Below are positions 25,926 to 34,936 of a DNA stretch of 64,000 nt, in pieces. The notes under the pieces are model-generated. The model saw nothing but the letters and a program-made list of their open reading frames with translations. It was not told where the DNA came from and searched no databases. Each line of letters opens with the position of its first letter. Positions within the stretch are counted from its first letter, which is position 1. A program made the position numbers and the translations under genes. Source of the stretch: Burkholderia guangdongensis (lineage in GTDB: Bacteria > Pseudomonadota > Gammaproteobacteria > Burkholderiales > Burkholderiaceae); the NCBI RefSeq assembly GCF_013403875.1, contig NZ_JACBNX010000019.1, positions 1 to 64,000 of the forward strand, read 5' to 3'.

Positions 25926-26573
25926 ATGACCAAACTCACCGCCCGCCAGCAGCAAGTGTTCGACTTGATCCGTCGCGCGATCGAGCGCTCCGGCTTCCCG
26001 CCCACGCGTGCGGAGATCGCCGCCGAGCTCGGCTTCAGTTCGCCGAACGCGGCCGAGGAGCATCTGCGGGCGCTCGCGCGCAAGGGCGTGATCGAACTCG
26101 CGGCGGGCGCGTCGCGCGGCATTCGGCTGATCGGCATCGACGACGGGCCGTACCAATTCACGCTGCCGCACGCGGGGCTGATGCAGCTGTCGCTGCCGCT
26201 CGTCGGGCGCGTCGCGGCAGGCAGCCCGATCCTCGCGCAGGAGCACATCTCGCAGCATTTCGCGTGCGATCCCGCGCTGTTCTCGAGCAAGCCGGACTAT
26301 CTGCTGAAGGTGCGCGGGCTGTCGATGCGCGACGCCGGCATCCTGGACGGCGACCTGCTCGCGGTGCAGAAACGCACCGAGGCGAAGGACGGCCAGATCA
26401 TCGTCGCGCGGCTCGGCGACGACGTGACGGTCAAGCGCCTGAAGCGCAGGCCCGGCGGCCTCGAGCTGATCGCCGAGAACCCGGATTACGAAAACATCTT
26501 CGTCAAGGCCGGCAGCGCGGAATTCGCGCTCGAAGGCATCGCCGTCGGGCTGATCCGCTCGGGCGAATTCTGA
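25926..26573 (+). CDS. lexA: LexA repressor, 215 aa
   Basis: SOS repressor and RecA-stimulated autoprotease. The winged helix (RQQQVFDLIRRAIERSGFPP, SPNAAEEHLRALARKGVI) is followed by the cleavage site VAAGSP (Ala98-Gly99) and the Ser133/Lys170 catalytic dyad (GLSMRDAGILDGD, VTVKRLKR). It is the usual length for beta-proteobacteria. Overlapping control by two SOS boxes is directly visible. The following small gene is probably cotranscribed. Confidence 0.97.
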   Translation: MTKLTARQQQVFDLIRRAIERSGFPPTRAEIAAELGFSSPNAAEEHLRALARKGVIELAAGASRGIRLIGIDDGPYQFTLPHAGLMQLSLPLVGRVAAGSPILAQEHISQHFACDPALFSSKPDYLLKVRGLSMRDAGILDGDLLAVQKRTEAKDGQIIVARLGDDVTVKRLKRRPGGLELIAENPDYENIFVKAGSAEFALEGIAVGLIRSGEF

Positions 26574-26611
26574 CCGTCTGTCCCGCAATCGGTTTCGATC
26601 AGGAGCACATC

Positions 26612-26968
26612 ATGGAACGCCTTGCCCGTCTGCTGCCTTTCCGCCAATTCGGCCGTCTGCGTCATCTGCGCGGCCGGATGCCTTGCGCTCCGCTGTCCGC
26701 CGCCGCGCCCGTCGACGGGCGCGGGGGTGCGCTTGTCGACGCTGATGCAGCCGAACGGCAGGCGCCGCTGCTGCCGTCGGCGCTGCCGGCCTTCGCGCGT
26801 GTATCGCTGAACGCGAACCTCCATCACGCGGAGCCGGCCCGGCGTGCGCCGGTGCGCGTCTATCATGGTCGGTCGCGGCTGATCATGGTCGGAACGATCG
26901 ACGCGGTGTGCCGAATGATCGATCGCTGCATCGCCGAAGAGCACACGGTCGCGCAACGCGGCCGCTGA
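26612..26968 (+). CDS. Uncharacterised 118-aa protein in the lexA transcription unit
   Basis: ATG 26612 follows an AGGAGCA ribosome site and lies 38 bp after the lexA stop, with no terminator between. The N-terminus is Arg-rich and possibly amphipathic. The middle is low-complexity Ala/Pro. The C-terminal 40 residues look like a folded piece (RVYHGRSRLIMVGTIDAVCRMIDRCIAEE). In many bacteria the gene after lexA is a cell-division inhibitor (SulA). I see no SulA signature, so this remains unassigned, but its placement predicts DNA-damage induction. Confidence 0.6.
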   Translation: MERLARLLPFRQFGRLRHLRGRMPCAPLSAAAPVDGRGGALVDADAAERQAPLLPSALPAFARVSLNANLHHAEPARRAPVRVYHGRSRLIMVGTIDAVCRMIDRCIAEEHTVAQRGR

Positions 26969-27092
26969 TCGGGCGCGGGTGAGTTTTCGACGCTTGGCCT
27001 GACTTCGTGGAAGCGGTCGGCCGTCGATCTGCGCGACTGAACCGGCGGCCGCTCATGGGCGGCGCGCCGGTGCTGGAGAGTGAACTGGAGCG

Positions 27093-27590
27093 CTATTTGG
27101 ATGCCATCGACGCGGCTTCGCGTTCGCGGGCGATTTCGGCCTTCTGCTCCTCTGCCGACGAGCACGCGACGAGAATGCTGCACGACACGCGGTCGAGCAG
27201 TTGCGTATTGCCCGAGCCCATCCACCAGCGCGACAGCCCGCTGCGGCACCGGTGGCCGACGACGACGAGGTCGACCTTCAACTCGCTGGCCAGATTCGCG
27301 ATTTCGTCGATCGGGTAGCCGAACGCGAAATGCCCTTCCGCCTGCACGCCACGCTCGCGTAGCCAGTCCACGCCTTCCTGCAGGATTTCGCGCGCGGTTT
27401 CCTCGAACCGTCCGCATGCGACGTCGGTCAGCAGGCCCGCGCTTTGCGCGATGCTCGAGCGCATGTCGACGACCGACAGCAGGTGCGTTTCGGCCTTCAG
27501 ATCGAGCGCGAGGTCCGCGCCGCAGCGCAGCGCCTTGCGCCCTTCGCGCGTTCCGTCGTAGCACAGCAGGATTTTCTTGTAACTCGTCAT
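27093..27590 (-). CDS. Universal stress protein (UspA family), 165 aa
   Basis: Small cytosolic stress protein with one Usp domain. MTSYKKILLCYDGTREGRKAL begins the fold. DLVVVGHRCRSGLSRWWMGSGN carries the ATP-binding G-x2-G-x(9)-G-type loop, although here with H-R-C-R-S-G as the first part. A VSCSILVA strand closes the fold. The C-terminal 20 residues are charged. ATG 27590 has a GGGAGG site; the longer frame upstream is not family-like. It is divergent from the nodIJ-type genes. Confidence 0.88.
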   Translation of the reverse strand: MTSYKKILLCYDGTREGRKALRCGADLALDLKAETHLLSVVDMRSSIAQSAGLLTDVACGRFEETAREILQEGVDWLRERGVQAEGHFAFGYPIDEIANLASELKVDLVVVGHRCRSGLSRWWMGSGNTQLLDRVSCSILVACSSAEEQKAEIAREREAASMASK

Positions 27591-27824
27591 GTAGCCTCCC
27601 AATTGCGGCAAGTCCGATGAATCAATCATGGTGCGACGCAATTCAAGATGCAAGAGATGGAAAACGCTGATTGGCCCGACCGGCCGTGCCGGAGATGATG
27701 CGACGCAAAATCGGCACCCGCACGCGGCATTTCGCCGCACCGCGCGCTGAAGGCGCGCAGGCAATGCACTAGAATGGCCCGTTCATGCCCGGCGCCTGCG
27801 CGAAGCCGTCGCTATGCCGTTCCG

Positions 27825-28757
27825 ATGACAGACAGCCTGCCCATGCCCGTTGCACCGATCGATTTCGCGGACGTCCAGAAGCGCTACGGCGACAAGCTCG
27901 TCGTCGACGGGCTGTCGTTCCGCGTGCAGGCCGGCGAATGCTATGGCCTGCTCGGCCCGAACGGCGCCGGCAAGACCACCACGCTGAAAATGCTGCTCGG
28001 CATCACGTATCCGGACGCCGGCGCGATCTCGCTGTGCGGCGAACCGGTTCCGGTGCGCGCGCGTCATGCGCGGCAGCGCGTCGGTGTCGTGCCGCAGTTC
28101 GACAATCTCGATCCCGATTTCACCGTTCGCGAGAATCTGCTCGTGTTCAGCCGCTACTTCGGCGTGTCCGCGCGCGACGCGCGCGCACTCGTGCCGTCGC
28201 TGCTCGAGTTCGCGAAACTCGAGCACAAGGCCGACGCGAAGGTCGGCGAGCTGTCCGGCGGGATGAAGCGGCGCCTGACGCTCGCGCGCGCGCTCGTCAA
28301 CGATCCCGACGTGCTCGTCCTCGACGAGCCGACGACCGGCCTCGACCCGCAGGCGCGGCATCTGATGTGGGAGCGGCTGCGCTCGCTGCTCGCACGCGGC
28401 AAGACGATTCTGATCACCACGCACTTCATGGAGGAGGCGGAGCGGCTCTGCGACCGCCTGTGCGTGATCGAGGAAGGCCGCAAGATCGCCGAAGGCGCGC
28501 CGCACGCACTGATCGAATCGGAAATCGGCTGCGACGTGATCGAGATTTACGGGCCCGAGCCGATCGCGCTGCGCGACGAACTGGCCGCGCTCGTCGAGCG
28601 CACCGAGATCAGCGGCGAAACGCTGTTCTGCTATGTGACCGACCCGGAGCCGGTCAACGCGCGGCTCAAGGGCCGCGCGGGGCTGCGCTATCTGCATCGT
28701 CCCGCGAATCTCGAAGACGTGTTCCTGCGGCTGACCGGCCGCGACATGCAGGACTGA
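27825..28757 (+). CDS. nodI: NodI-type ABC exporter ATPase, 310 aa
   Basis: ATPase of an ABC-2 exporter. Walker A GPNGAGKTT, GVVPQFDNLDPDFTVRENLLVF (Q-loop with the NodI-specific context), signature LSGGMKRRLTLARAL, Walker B VLVLDEPTTGLDPQARH and H-loop THFMEEAERLCDR are intact. NodI in rhizobia exports lipo-chitin oligosaccharides. Burkholderia strains carry this pair without nod synthesis genes, so the cargo here is unknown. ATG 27825 is chosen; an in-frame Met six codons on is an alternative. Confidence 0.88.
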   Translation: MTDSLPMPVAPIDFADVQKRYGDKLVVDGLSFRVQAGECYGLLGPNGAGKTTTLKMLLGITYPDAGAISLCGEPVPVRARHARQRVGVVPQFDNLDPDFTVRENLLVFSRYFGVSARDARALVPSLLEFAKLEHKADAKVGELSGGMKRRLTLARALVNDPDVLVLDEPTTGLDPQARHLMWERLRSLLARGKTILITTHFMEEAERLCDRLCVIEEGRKIAEGAPHALIESEIGCDVIEIYGPEPIALRDELAALVERTEISGETLFCYVTDPEPVNARLKGRAGLRYLHRPANLEDVFLRLTGRDMQD

Positions 28758-28759
28758 TC

Positions 28760-29593
28760 ATGGACGTCCGTCCGTACCCGCCGCCTTCCACCCCCGTTAC
28801 GCCGCGCGAATCGCGCTTCGCGATCGCGATGCCCGCCAACGCGACGAACTGGGCCGCCGTGTGGCGCCGCAATTATCTGGTCTGGCGCAAGCTCGCGCTC
28901 GCGTCGATGTTCGGCAACCTCGCCGATCCGATGATCTATCTGTTCGGGCTCGGCTTCGGGCTCGGGCTGATGGTCGGGCACGTCGACGGCGTGTCGTACA
29001 TCGCGTTCCTCGCGGCCGGCACCACGTCATCGAGCGTGATGATGTCGGCGAGCTTCGAATCGATGTATTCGGGTTTCTCGCGGATGCACGTGCAGCGCAC
29101 GTGGGAGGCGATCATGCACACGCCGCTCGCGCTCGGCGACATCGTGCTCGGCGAAACCGTGTGGGCGGCCAGCAAGGCGATGCTGTCGGGCGTCGCGATC
29201 ATGCTCGTCGCGGGGCTGCTCGGCTACGCGAGCTTTCCGTCGATGCTCGTCGCGCTGCCGGTGATCGCGCTGGCCGGCCTCGCGTTCGCGAGCGCCGCGA
29301 TGATCGTCACCGCGCTCGCGCCTTCGTACGATTTCTTCATGTTCTATCAGACGCTCGTGCTGACGCCGATGCTGCTGCTGTCGGGCGTGTTCTTTCCGCT
29401 CACGCAGTTGCCCGAGATCGCGCAGCGTGCGGCGCACGTGCTGCCGCTGTCGCACGCGGTCGAGCTGATTCGCCCCGCGATGCTCGGCCGGCCGGCGACG
29501 CAGGTCGGCACGCACGTCGCGGTGCTCGCCGCGTATGCGGTCGGCGGATTTCTCGTGTCCGCCTGGCTGTTCCGGCGGCGCATGATGCGCTGA
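28760..29593 (+). CDS. nodJ: NodJ-type ABC-2 permease, 277 aa
   Basis: Inner-membrane partner of NodI. Six hydrophobic segments are present, with the ABC-2 signatures LADPMIYLFGLGFGLGLMVG, TWEAIMHTPLALGDIVLGET and LVLTPMLLLSGVFFPLTQLP. The start codon lies 2 nt after the nodI stop. The first 25 residues are Pro-rich and cytosolic. Together the two genes make a complete exporter. Confidence 0.88.
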   Translation: MDVRPYPPPSTPVTPRESRFAIAMPANATNWAAVWRRNYLVWRKLALASMFGNLADPMIYLFGLGFGLGLMVGHVDGVSYIAFLAAGTTSSSVMMSASFESMYSGFSRMHVQRTWEAIMHTPLALGDIVLGETVWAASKAMLSGVAIMLVAGLLGYASFPSMLVALPVIALAGLAFASAAMIVTALAPSYDFFMFYQTLVLTPMLLLSGVFFPLTQLPEIAQRAAHVLPLSHAVELIRPAMLGRPATQVGTHVAVLAAYAVGGFLVSAWLFRRRMMR

Positions 29594-29629
29594 AGCACGG
29601 ATACGAGCACGCGCCGCCGCCCGCTGACG

Positions 29630-30052
29630 TCACTCGTCGTCGTCGCTCCACGGAATTTCGACGTCGGTCAGGAACGCGACGGTCGCGAGCGGCCCGCCGT
29701 CGTGGCGGCCGACCTTGCCGTCCGCGCGATGCCACTCGACGCGGAACTGCGTGCCCGGATCGTCGGCGATCAGGTAGACCGCGCGCAGTTCTTCCGGATC
29801 GGCATCGGCGATCGGGCCGTCGAACGACACGAGCATCTTCTGCGGCCACAGGCCGTTGACCGGATCGTAGACCCGGTCGCCCTGCGGAATCTCGACACTC
29901 GCTTCGACGCCGATCGTCGCGGACGCCTCGACGATCATCTGGCCGAGCGCGTTCAGCACGGCGGTCGCCCGCGCCGAGTTGGCCTGACGGATCGCAAGAT
30001 CGCCACGCGTCAGCGCGCGTTCGAGTTTCGGGTGAGTCTTGGCTTGAGACAT
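29630..30052 (-). CDS. Conserved small acidic protein, 140 aa, unknown
   Basis: A cytosolic protein without signal or membrane segment. It combines an N-terminal helix-rich part (THPKLERALTRGDLAIRQAN) with a beta-rich second half. It ends with DVEIPWSDDDE. Composition is balanced and codon use normal, so it is a real gene. I do not recognise the family. Convergent with nodJ. Confidence 0.72.
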   Translation of the reverse strand: MSQAKTHPKLERALTRGDLAIRQANSARATAVLNALGQMIVEASATIGVEASVEIPQGDRVYDPVNGLWPQKMLVSFDGPIADADPEELRAVYLIADDPGTQFRVEWHRADGKVGRHDGGPLATVAFLTDVEIPWSDDDE

Positions 30053-30125
30053 GCGTGATTTTTCCGTTGCTACTGTGAATGGGCGCCACGGCGGCGCCCG
30101 GTGAATTCGAGGGTCAGGGTCAGCG

Positions 30126-31184
30126 TCAGAGCCCGAGCGCGATCGCCAGATAGCCGCTCGCGATCCCGAACACGACGACGAGCGTCGCGACGATCGTGAG
30201 CGTCGCCGGCCGGAACGAGCGCGCGAGCATCGCGAGCGACGGCACGCTGACGGGCGGCAGCGTCATCAGCAGCGCGGCGGCGGGCCCGACGCCGATGCCG
30301 AGCGACAGCATCGCCTGGATGATCGGCACCTCGCCCGCGGTCGGGATCACGAACAGCGTGCCGGCGACCGCGAACGCGACGATCCAGCCGAGCGTATTGC
30401 CGACGTCCGGGCCGATGTGCGGGAACAGCCACGCGCGCGCCGCGCCGAGCAGCAGCACGAGCACCACGTATTCGGGCACGAGCCGCACCGTCATCCGCGC
30501 GAGCAGCTTCATCCAGCGGGCGAACGGCGCGCCCTGCGCCGCCTGCTCGGCCGCGAGCGCGGCGAGCCGCGCATCGTCGAGCGGCCGGTCGTCGGGGCCG
30601 GCGACGCGGTTCAACAGGTAGCCGATCCCGAACACCATCGCGACGCCGAGCACGAGCCGCAGCGCGCTCCACTGCCAGCCGAGCACGAAGCCCATGAACA
30701 CGAGCGCGGCCGGGTTCAGCACCGTGTTGCCGAGCCAGAACGCGACCGCGCCGCCCGGCGACGCGTGCCGCTCGCGCAGCCCCGCGACGACGGGCGCCGC
30801 GCAGCACGTGCACATCATCCCGGGCAGCGACAGCAGGCCGCCTGCCGCGACACTGCCGAAGCCGGTCCGGCCGAGCACGCGCGCGACCCAGTGCGCCGGC
30901 AGCAGCGCCTGCACGGCCGAGCCGAGCAGCAGGCCCAGCACCATCGCCTGCCAGATCGCCTTCCCGTATGCCCACGCGTAATCGAGCGCGGCGCGCAGCG
31001 ACGGCTCGGGCGGCGCCGCCGACGCGCCCGTCAGGATCGACAGGCCGATCGAATGATGCGAAGCCGCGACGAACGCCTTGTTGTAGTACGGGAACCATTT
31101 CACGTAGAACAGCCCCGCGACGGCAATCAGCAGAAAAGTCATCCAGCCAAGCGTCGGGTTGGGTTGGGAACGGGTCGTCGTCAT
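30126..31184 (-). CDS. YraQ/ArsP-type permease (DUF318 family), 352 aa
   Basis: Polytopic inner-membrane protein of 8-10 helices, two-fold repeated. Diagnostic motifs are GLLSLPGMMCTCCAAPVVAGLRERHASPGGAVAFWLGNTVLNPAAL (CTCC, thiol-rich mouth) and its second-half counterpart TLFVIPTAGEVPIIQAMLSLGIGVGPAAALLMTLPPVSVPSLAML. Members export organoarsenicals or unknown metalloids. Its ATG overlaps the mnmH stop by ATGA, suggesting a functional link with the selenouridine synthase. Confidence 0.87.
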   Translation of the reverse strand: MTTTRSQPNPTLGWMTFLLIAVAGLFYVKWFPYYNKAFVAASHHSIGLSILTGASAAPPEPSLRAALDYAWAYGKAIWQAMVLGLLLGSAVQALLPAHWVARVLGRTGFGSVAAGGLLSLPGMMCTCCAAPVVAGLRERHASPGGAVAFWLGNTVLNPAALVFMGFVLGWQWSALRLVLGVAMVFGIGYLLNRVAGPDDRPLDDARLAALAAEQAAQGAPFARWMKLLARMTVRLVPEYVVLVLLLGAARAWLFPHIGPDVGNTLGWIVAFAVAGTLFVIPTAGEVPIIQAMLSLGIGVGPAAALLMTLPPVSVPSLAMLARSFRPATLTIVATLVVVFGIASGYLAIALGL

Positions 31185-32299
31185 CGCTTTGTCGAAAGTT
31201 CGGTCTCGGTGGTTTCGGTGGTCGTGGGTCCGGCAGCCGCCGGCAGTCCGCCACGCGCCAGTTGCGCGATCAGCGTTTCGGCCTGCGCGCGCGCGTCGGA
31301 CGCGGTCGGGCGGAAATGGAATTCGAGCACGCAGCCCGGCCGGCCGAAATGCTCACGGCTGCTGCGCGCGTACGCGGGATCGTAATGCCGGTCGATCAGC
31401 TCGCCGAACAGCTCGGCGCGCGCGTTCGCGTCGATCATCGCGCACCAGCGTTCGACGTCGCCGCGGCTGTGCAGGCCGATCAGCTTGTCGAGCTGCGCCT
31501 TGAACGCGTCCGGCGCGTCGAACAGATGCCGGTAGTCGTCGAGCAGGAACGCGATCCGCTCGTCGCGCGCCGCATCGACCTGCACCCACGGGCCCGCGTG
31601 GAACGCGCGCATCAGCGCGAGCGGCAGCGACACGACGCCGATCTTGCGGCTCTCCGACTCGACGAACACCGGCTGCGCGGGATCGAAGCGCTCGAGCGTC
31701 TCGACGAGCTGCGTGTCGAACCCCTTCTGCGTCGGCTGCGCAATGCCGGGCAGCGCGCCGAGCAGCGACCCGCGATGGCGGGCGAGCGCCTCGAGATCGA
31801 GCGTCTGCGCGCCCGCGTCGGCAAGCGCCTGCAGCAGCCGCGTCTTGCCGCAGCCGGTGTGGCCGACGAGCGCGATGTAGCGAAAGCGCGTGGGCAGCGT
31901 GTCGAGCGTCTCGACGACCGAGCGGCGGTATGCCTTGTAGCCGCCGTCGAGCTGCCGCGCCTGCCAGCCTATCAGGTTCAGCCACGTCGTCATCGCGCCC
32001 GAGCGTTTGCCGCCGCGCCAGCAATAGATCAGCGGGCGCCAGTTGCGCGGCCGGTCCGCGAACGTCGAATCGAGATGGCGCGCGATGTTGCGTGCGACGA
32101 TCGCGGCGCCGACGCGCGTCGCCTCGAACGGCGACACCTGCTTGTACATCGTACCGACGAGCACGCGCTCCTCGTTGCTGAGGACCGGCGCGTTCAGCGC
32201 GCCCGGCAGGTGATCCTCGGCAAATTCGAGCGGCGTGCGCACGTCGACGATCTCGTCGAATTCGCGGGCGTGATCGAGGGAAACGATCAGGTTCTTCAA
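31181..32299 (-). CDS. mnmH: tRNA 2-selenouridine synthase MnmH, 372 aa
   Basis: Converts 2-thiouridine at the tRNA wobble position to geranylthio- and then 2-selenouridine. The N-terminal rhodanese domain contains VDVRTPLEFAEDHLPGALNAPVL and the active Cys93 in IYCWRGGKRSG. The P-loop domain carries LVGHTGCGKTRLLQAL (~145-160). Length is standard. The C-terminal 15 residues are Thr/Glu-rich. Selenophosphate donor SelD is not in the window. Confidence 0.93.
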   Translation of the reverse strand: MKNLIVSLDHAREFDEIVDVRTPLEFAEDHLPGALNAPVLSNEERVLVGTMYKQVSPFEATRVGAAIVARNIARHLDSTFADRPRNWRPLIYCWRGGKRSGAMTTWLNLIGWQARQLDGGYKAYRRSVVETLDTLPTRFRYIALVGHTGCGKTRLLQALADAGAQTLDLEALARHRGSLLGALPGIAQPTQKGFDTQLVETLERFDPAQPVFVESESRKIGVVSLPLALMRAFHAGPWVQVDAARDERIAFLLDDYRHLFDAPDAFKAQLDKLIGLHSRGDVERWCAMIDANARAELFGELIDRHYDPAYARSSREHFGRPGCVLEFHFRPTASDARAQAETLIAQLARGGLPAAAGPTTTETTETELSTKR

Positions 32300-32364
32300 T
32301 TTGGGTGACGGAAGGCAGGCCCGGCTCGGCGGGCCCGCTGGATAGGGATCGCGGATGGGCCGGA

Positions 32365-33414
32365 TTATCGCATGCGGCGGCCGCGCGGGGCCGGCGCGCT
32401 CGTCGGGCGGTGCGGCAGTGCGGCGGGCTCGGTCGATACGGTCGATACGGTCGATACGGTCGATACGGTCGATACGGTCGATACGGTCGATACGGTCGGC
32501 TCGACCGCGGAACGCGCCGCGATGCGTTCGATCAGATGATCGAGAAACGCTCGCACCGACGCCGGCAGGTCGCGGCCGGCCATCGTCTGCACCTGGACGC
32601 TACGCTCGCGCAGCTGCGGATTCGTCAGCGGCAGCACGACGAAGCCGTCCGCCGCGTAACGGTCGCGCACCGACAGCGCGCCGGTGAACATCACCGCGCC
32701 GGTCAGTTGCGCGTAGCGGTAGGTCATCGCGGTGTTGTTGGTCGTCAGCTCCGGCTCGAGCAGCAGCCCGTCGAGCGCGCATGCGATGTCGATCAGCTGC
32801 CGCACCGTCGTGCCCGTCTCGGGCAGCACGTGCGGATGGCGCGCGACGTCGGCGAGCGACACCGCGTCGCGCGCGGCGAGCGGATGGTCGCGCCGCACGA
32901 GCGCGTGCACCGGCGCCCGCTCCGCGTGCTCGACGCGCACGCCCTTCTCCGGCGCGAGGCTGAAGGTCAGCGCGACGTCCGCGTCGCCGTCCCGCACGCG
33001 CCGCGTCGCATCGGCGGGCGCGACGACCGATACCGAGAAGTCGACACCCGGATGACGCGCCTTGAAGCTCGCGAGCACGCCCGGCAGGAAGTCGAGCGCG
33101 AAGCCTTCCGAGCTCGCGACCTTCAGCAGGCTGCCGTGCAGCGCATCGAGCCCGCCGATCTCGTTCGCGACCTGCTCGGCTTCGAGCAGGCTGCGCTGCG
33201 CGAACGCGAGCAGCCGCTCGCCGGCCTCGGACAGCGCCATCCCGCGCGGGCGCCGCTCGAACAGCGGCGTGCCGAGCTCGCCCTCGAGCTTCGCGATCTG
33301 GCGGCTGATCGCCGAGATCGCGACATGCAGCCGCTCGGACGCATCGCTGATCGAGCCGGTCCGCGCGACTTCGACGAAATACCGCAGCCCGAGCCCGTGC
33401 AGGAACGCCGCCAT
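32365..33414 (-). CDS. LysR-type transcriptional regulator with VST repeat tail, 349 aa
   Basis: The N-terminal helix-turn-helix is RYFVEVARTGSISDASERLHVAISAISRQIAKLEGELGTPLFERRPRG. The effector domain extends to about residue 300 (TGTTVRQLIDIACALDGLLL). The C-terminus is unusual: seven Val-Ser-Thr triplets in a row encoded by a 9-bp tandem repeat, then a basic tail (RPTSAPAPRGRRMR). ATG 33414 fits LysR starts; the upstream open frame to 33651 is not coding-like. It is divergent from the M20/MFS pair, which it probably regulates. Confidence 0.88.
   Translation of the reverse strand: MAAFLHGLGLRYFVEVARTGSISDASERLHVAISAISRQIAKLEGELGTPLFERRPRGMALSEAGERLLAFAQRSLLEAEQVANEIGGLDALHGSLLKVASSEGFALDFLPGVLASFKARHPGVDFSVSVVAPADATRRVRDGDADVALTFSLAPEKGVRVEHAERAPVHALVRRDHPLAARDAVSLADVARHPHVLPETGTTVRQLIDIACALDGLLLEPELTTNNTAMTYRYAQLTGAVMFTGALSVRDRYAADGFVVLPLTNPQLRERSVQVQTMAGRDLPASVRAFLDHLIERIAARSAVEPTVSTVSTVSTVSTVSTVSTVSTEPAALPHRPTSAPAPRGRRMR
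32430..32492. repeat. 9-bp tandem repeat, 7 perfect copies
   Basis: CGGTCGATA is repeated seven times without a mismatch. It is in frame inside the LysR gene and encodes (VST)7. Copy-number changes keep the frame. Confidence 0.97.
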
Positions 33415-33559
33415 CGTGGATCTCCCCGGCCGTCGGCCGCAATGATTTGCCTTTTCGGCAAAGGAAGGTTCGAAATTCGGCCATTGTGACAAAAATTGCG
33501 ACTTTCTAGAATCGTCCGCGATACCAAGCACCGAAGTACCGAAAAAAGGGAGACGAGCC

Positions 33560-34936
33560 TTGACCCGCACCGCCGCCGTCCAGCACGCGCTGGACCAGTT
33601 CGAATCGGGCGCATTCTTCGCGACGCTGAGCCGCCGCGTCGGACTGCGCACCGAGAGCCAGGAGCCTGCCTCCGCCGCCGCGCTGCGCGGCTATCTCGAC
33701 GACGAAATCGCGCCCGAAGCCGCGCGCCTCGGCTTCTCGTCGCGCATCGTCGACAATCCGGCCGACGGCGGCGCGCCGTTCCTGCTCGCGTCGCGTCACG
33801 AGGACGACGCGCTGCCGACCGTGCTGATCTACGGCCACGGCGACGTCGTGCGCGGCTACGACGCGCAGTGGCGCGCGCCGCTGTCGCCGTGGACGTTGAC
33901 CGCCGACGGCGAGCGCTGGTACGGCCGCGGCAGCGCGGACAACAAGGGCCAGCATTCGATCAACCTCGCGGCGCTCGCGAGCGTGCTCGCCGCGCGCGGC
34001 GGCCGGCTCGGCTTCAACGCGAAGCTGCTGATCGAGATGGGCGAGGAAATGGGCTCGCCGGGCCTCGACGCGTTGTGCCGCCAGGAGCGCGACGCGCTCG
34101 CCGCCGACGTGCTGATCGCGTCCGACGGGCCGCGCGTGTCGGCCGAGCGCCCGACCGTGTTCCTCGGCTCGCGCGGCGCGGTCAATTTCACGCTGACGCT
34201 GCGCGCGCGCGACGGCGCGCATCACTCGGGCAACTGGGGCGGGTTGCTGCGCAATCCGGCGATCGTGCTCGCGCACGCGCTCGCGAGCCTCGTCGATGCG
34301 CACGGCGCGATCCGCGTCGACGGCCTGCGTCCGCCGCCGATCCCGGCCGCGGTGCGCGACGCGCTCGCCGATCTGAGCGTCGGCGGCGGCCCCGGCGATC
34401 CGGCGCTCGACGCCGGCTGGGGCGAGCCCGGCCTGTCCGCGGCCGAGCGCGTGTTCGGCTGGAACACGCTCGAAATTCTCGCGTTCAAGGCCGGCAACCC
34501 GGACAACCCGGTCAACGCGATTCCGCCCGCCGCACACGCGCACTGCCAGCTTCGCTTCGTCGTCGGCACCGACTGGGAGGCGCTCGGCGCGCATCTGCGC
34601 GCGCATCTCGACGCGCACGGCTTTGCCGACGTCGCGGTCGACGTCGAGCGCGGCGCGCCGGCGACGCGGCTGTCGCCGGACGATCCGTGGGTGCGCTGGG
34701 CGGTCGCGTCGCTCGCGCACACGACCGGCAAGCGGCCGGCGATCCTGCCGAACCTCGGCGGCACGCTGCCGAACGAGGTGTTCGCCGACACGCTCGGGCT
34801 GCCGACGCTGTGGATTCCGCATTCGTATCCGGCGTGCTCGCAGCACGCGCCGAACGAGCACCTGCTCGCGGGTGTCGTGTGCGAGGGGTTGCGGATGATG
34901 GCCGGCCTCTTCTGGGATCTCGGAGAAAAGCGATGA
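33560..34936 (+). CDS. M20 family metallopeptidase, 458 aa
   Basis: Cytosolic zinc dipeptidase or deacylase-like enzyme. Metal motifs are seen in order: YGHGDVV (His93/Asp95), WYGRGSADNKGQHSIN (Asp127), EMGEEMGSPG (catalytic Glu162, ligand Glu163), SDGPRV, and the C-terminal HSYPACSQHAPNEH. The start codon is TTG at 33560 with a GGGAG site; no better start lies near. It overlaps the MFS gene by ATGA, so uptake and cleavage of a peptide or N-acyl compound is a likely pair function. The substrate is unknown. Confidence 0.88.
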   Translation: MTRTAAVQHALDQFESGAFFATLSRRVGLRTESQEPASAAALRGYLDDEIAPEAARLGFSSRIVDNPADGGAPFLLASRHEDDALPTVLIYGHGDVVRGYDAQWRAPLSPWTLTADGERWYGRGSADNKGQHSINLAALASVLAARGGRLGFNAKLLIEMGEEMGSPGLDALCRQERDALAADVLIASDGPRVSAERPTVFLGSRGAVNFTLTLRARDGAHHSGNWGGLLRNPAIVLAHALASLVDAHGAIRVDGLRPPPIPAAVRDALADLSVGGGPGDPALDAGWGEPGLSAAERVFGWNTLEILAFKAGNPDNPVNAIPPAAHAHCQLRFVVGTDWEALGAHLRAHLDAHGFADVAVDVERGAPATRLSPDDPWVRWAVASLAHTTGKRPAILPNLGGTLPNEVFADTLGLPTLWIPHSYPACSQHAPNEHLLAGVVCEGLRMMAGLFWDLGEKR

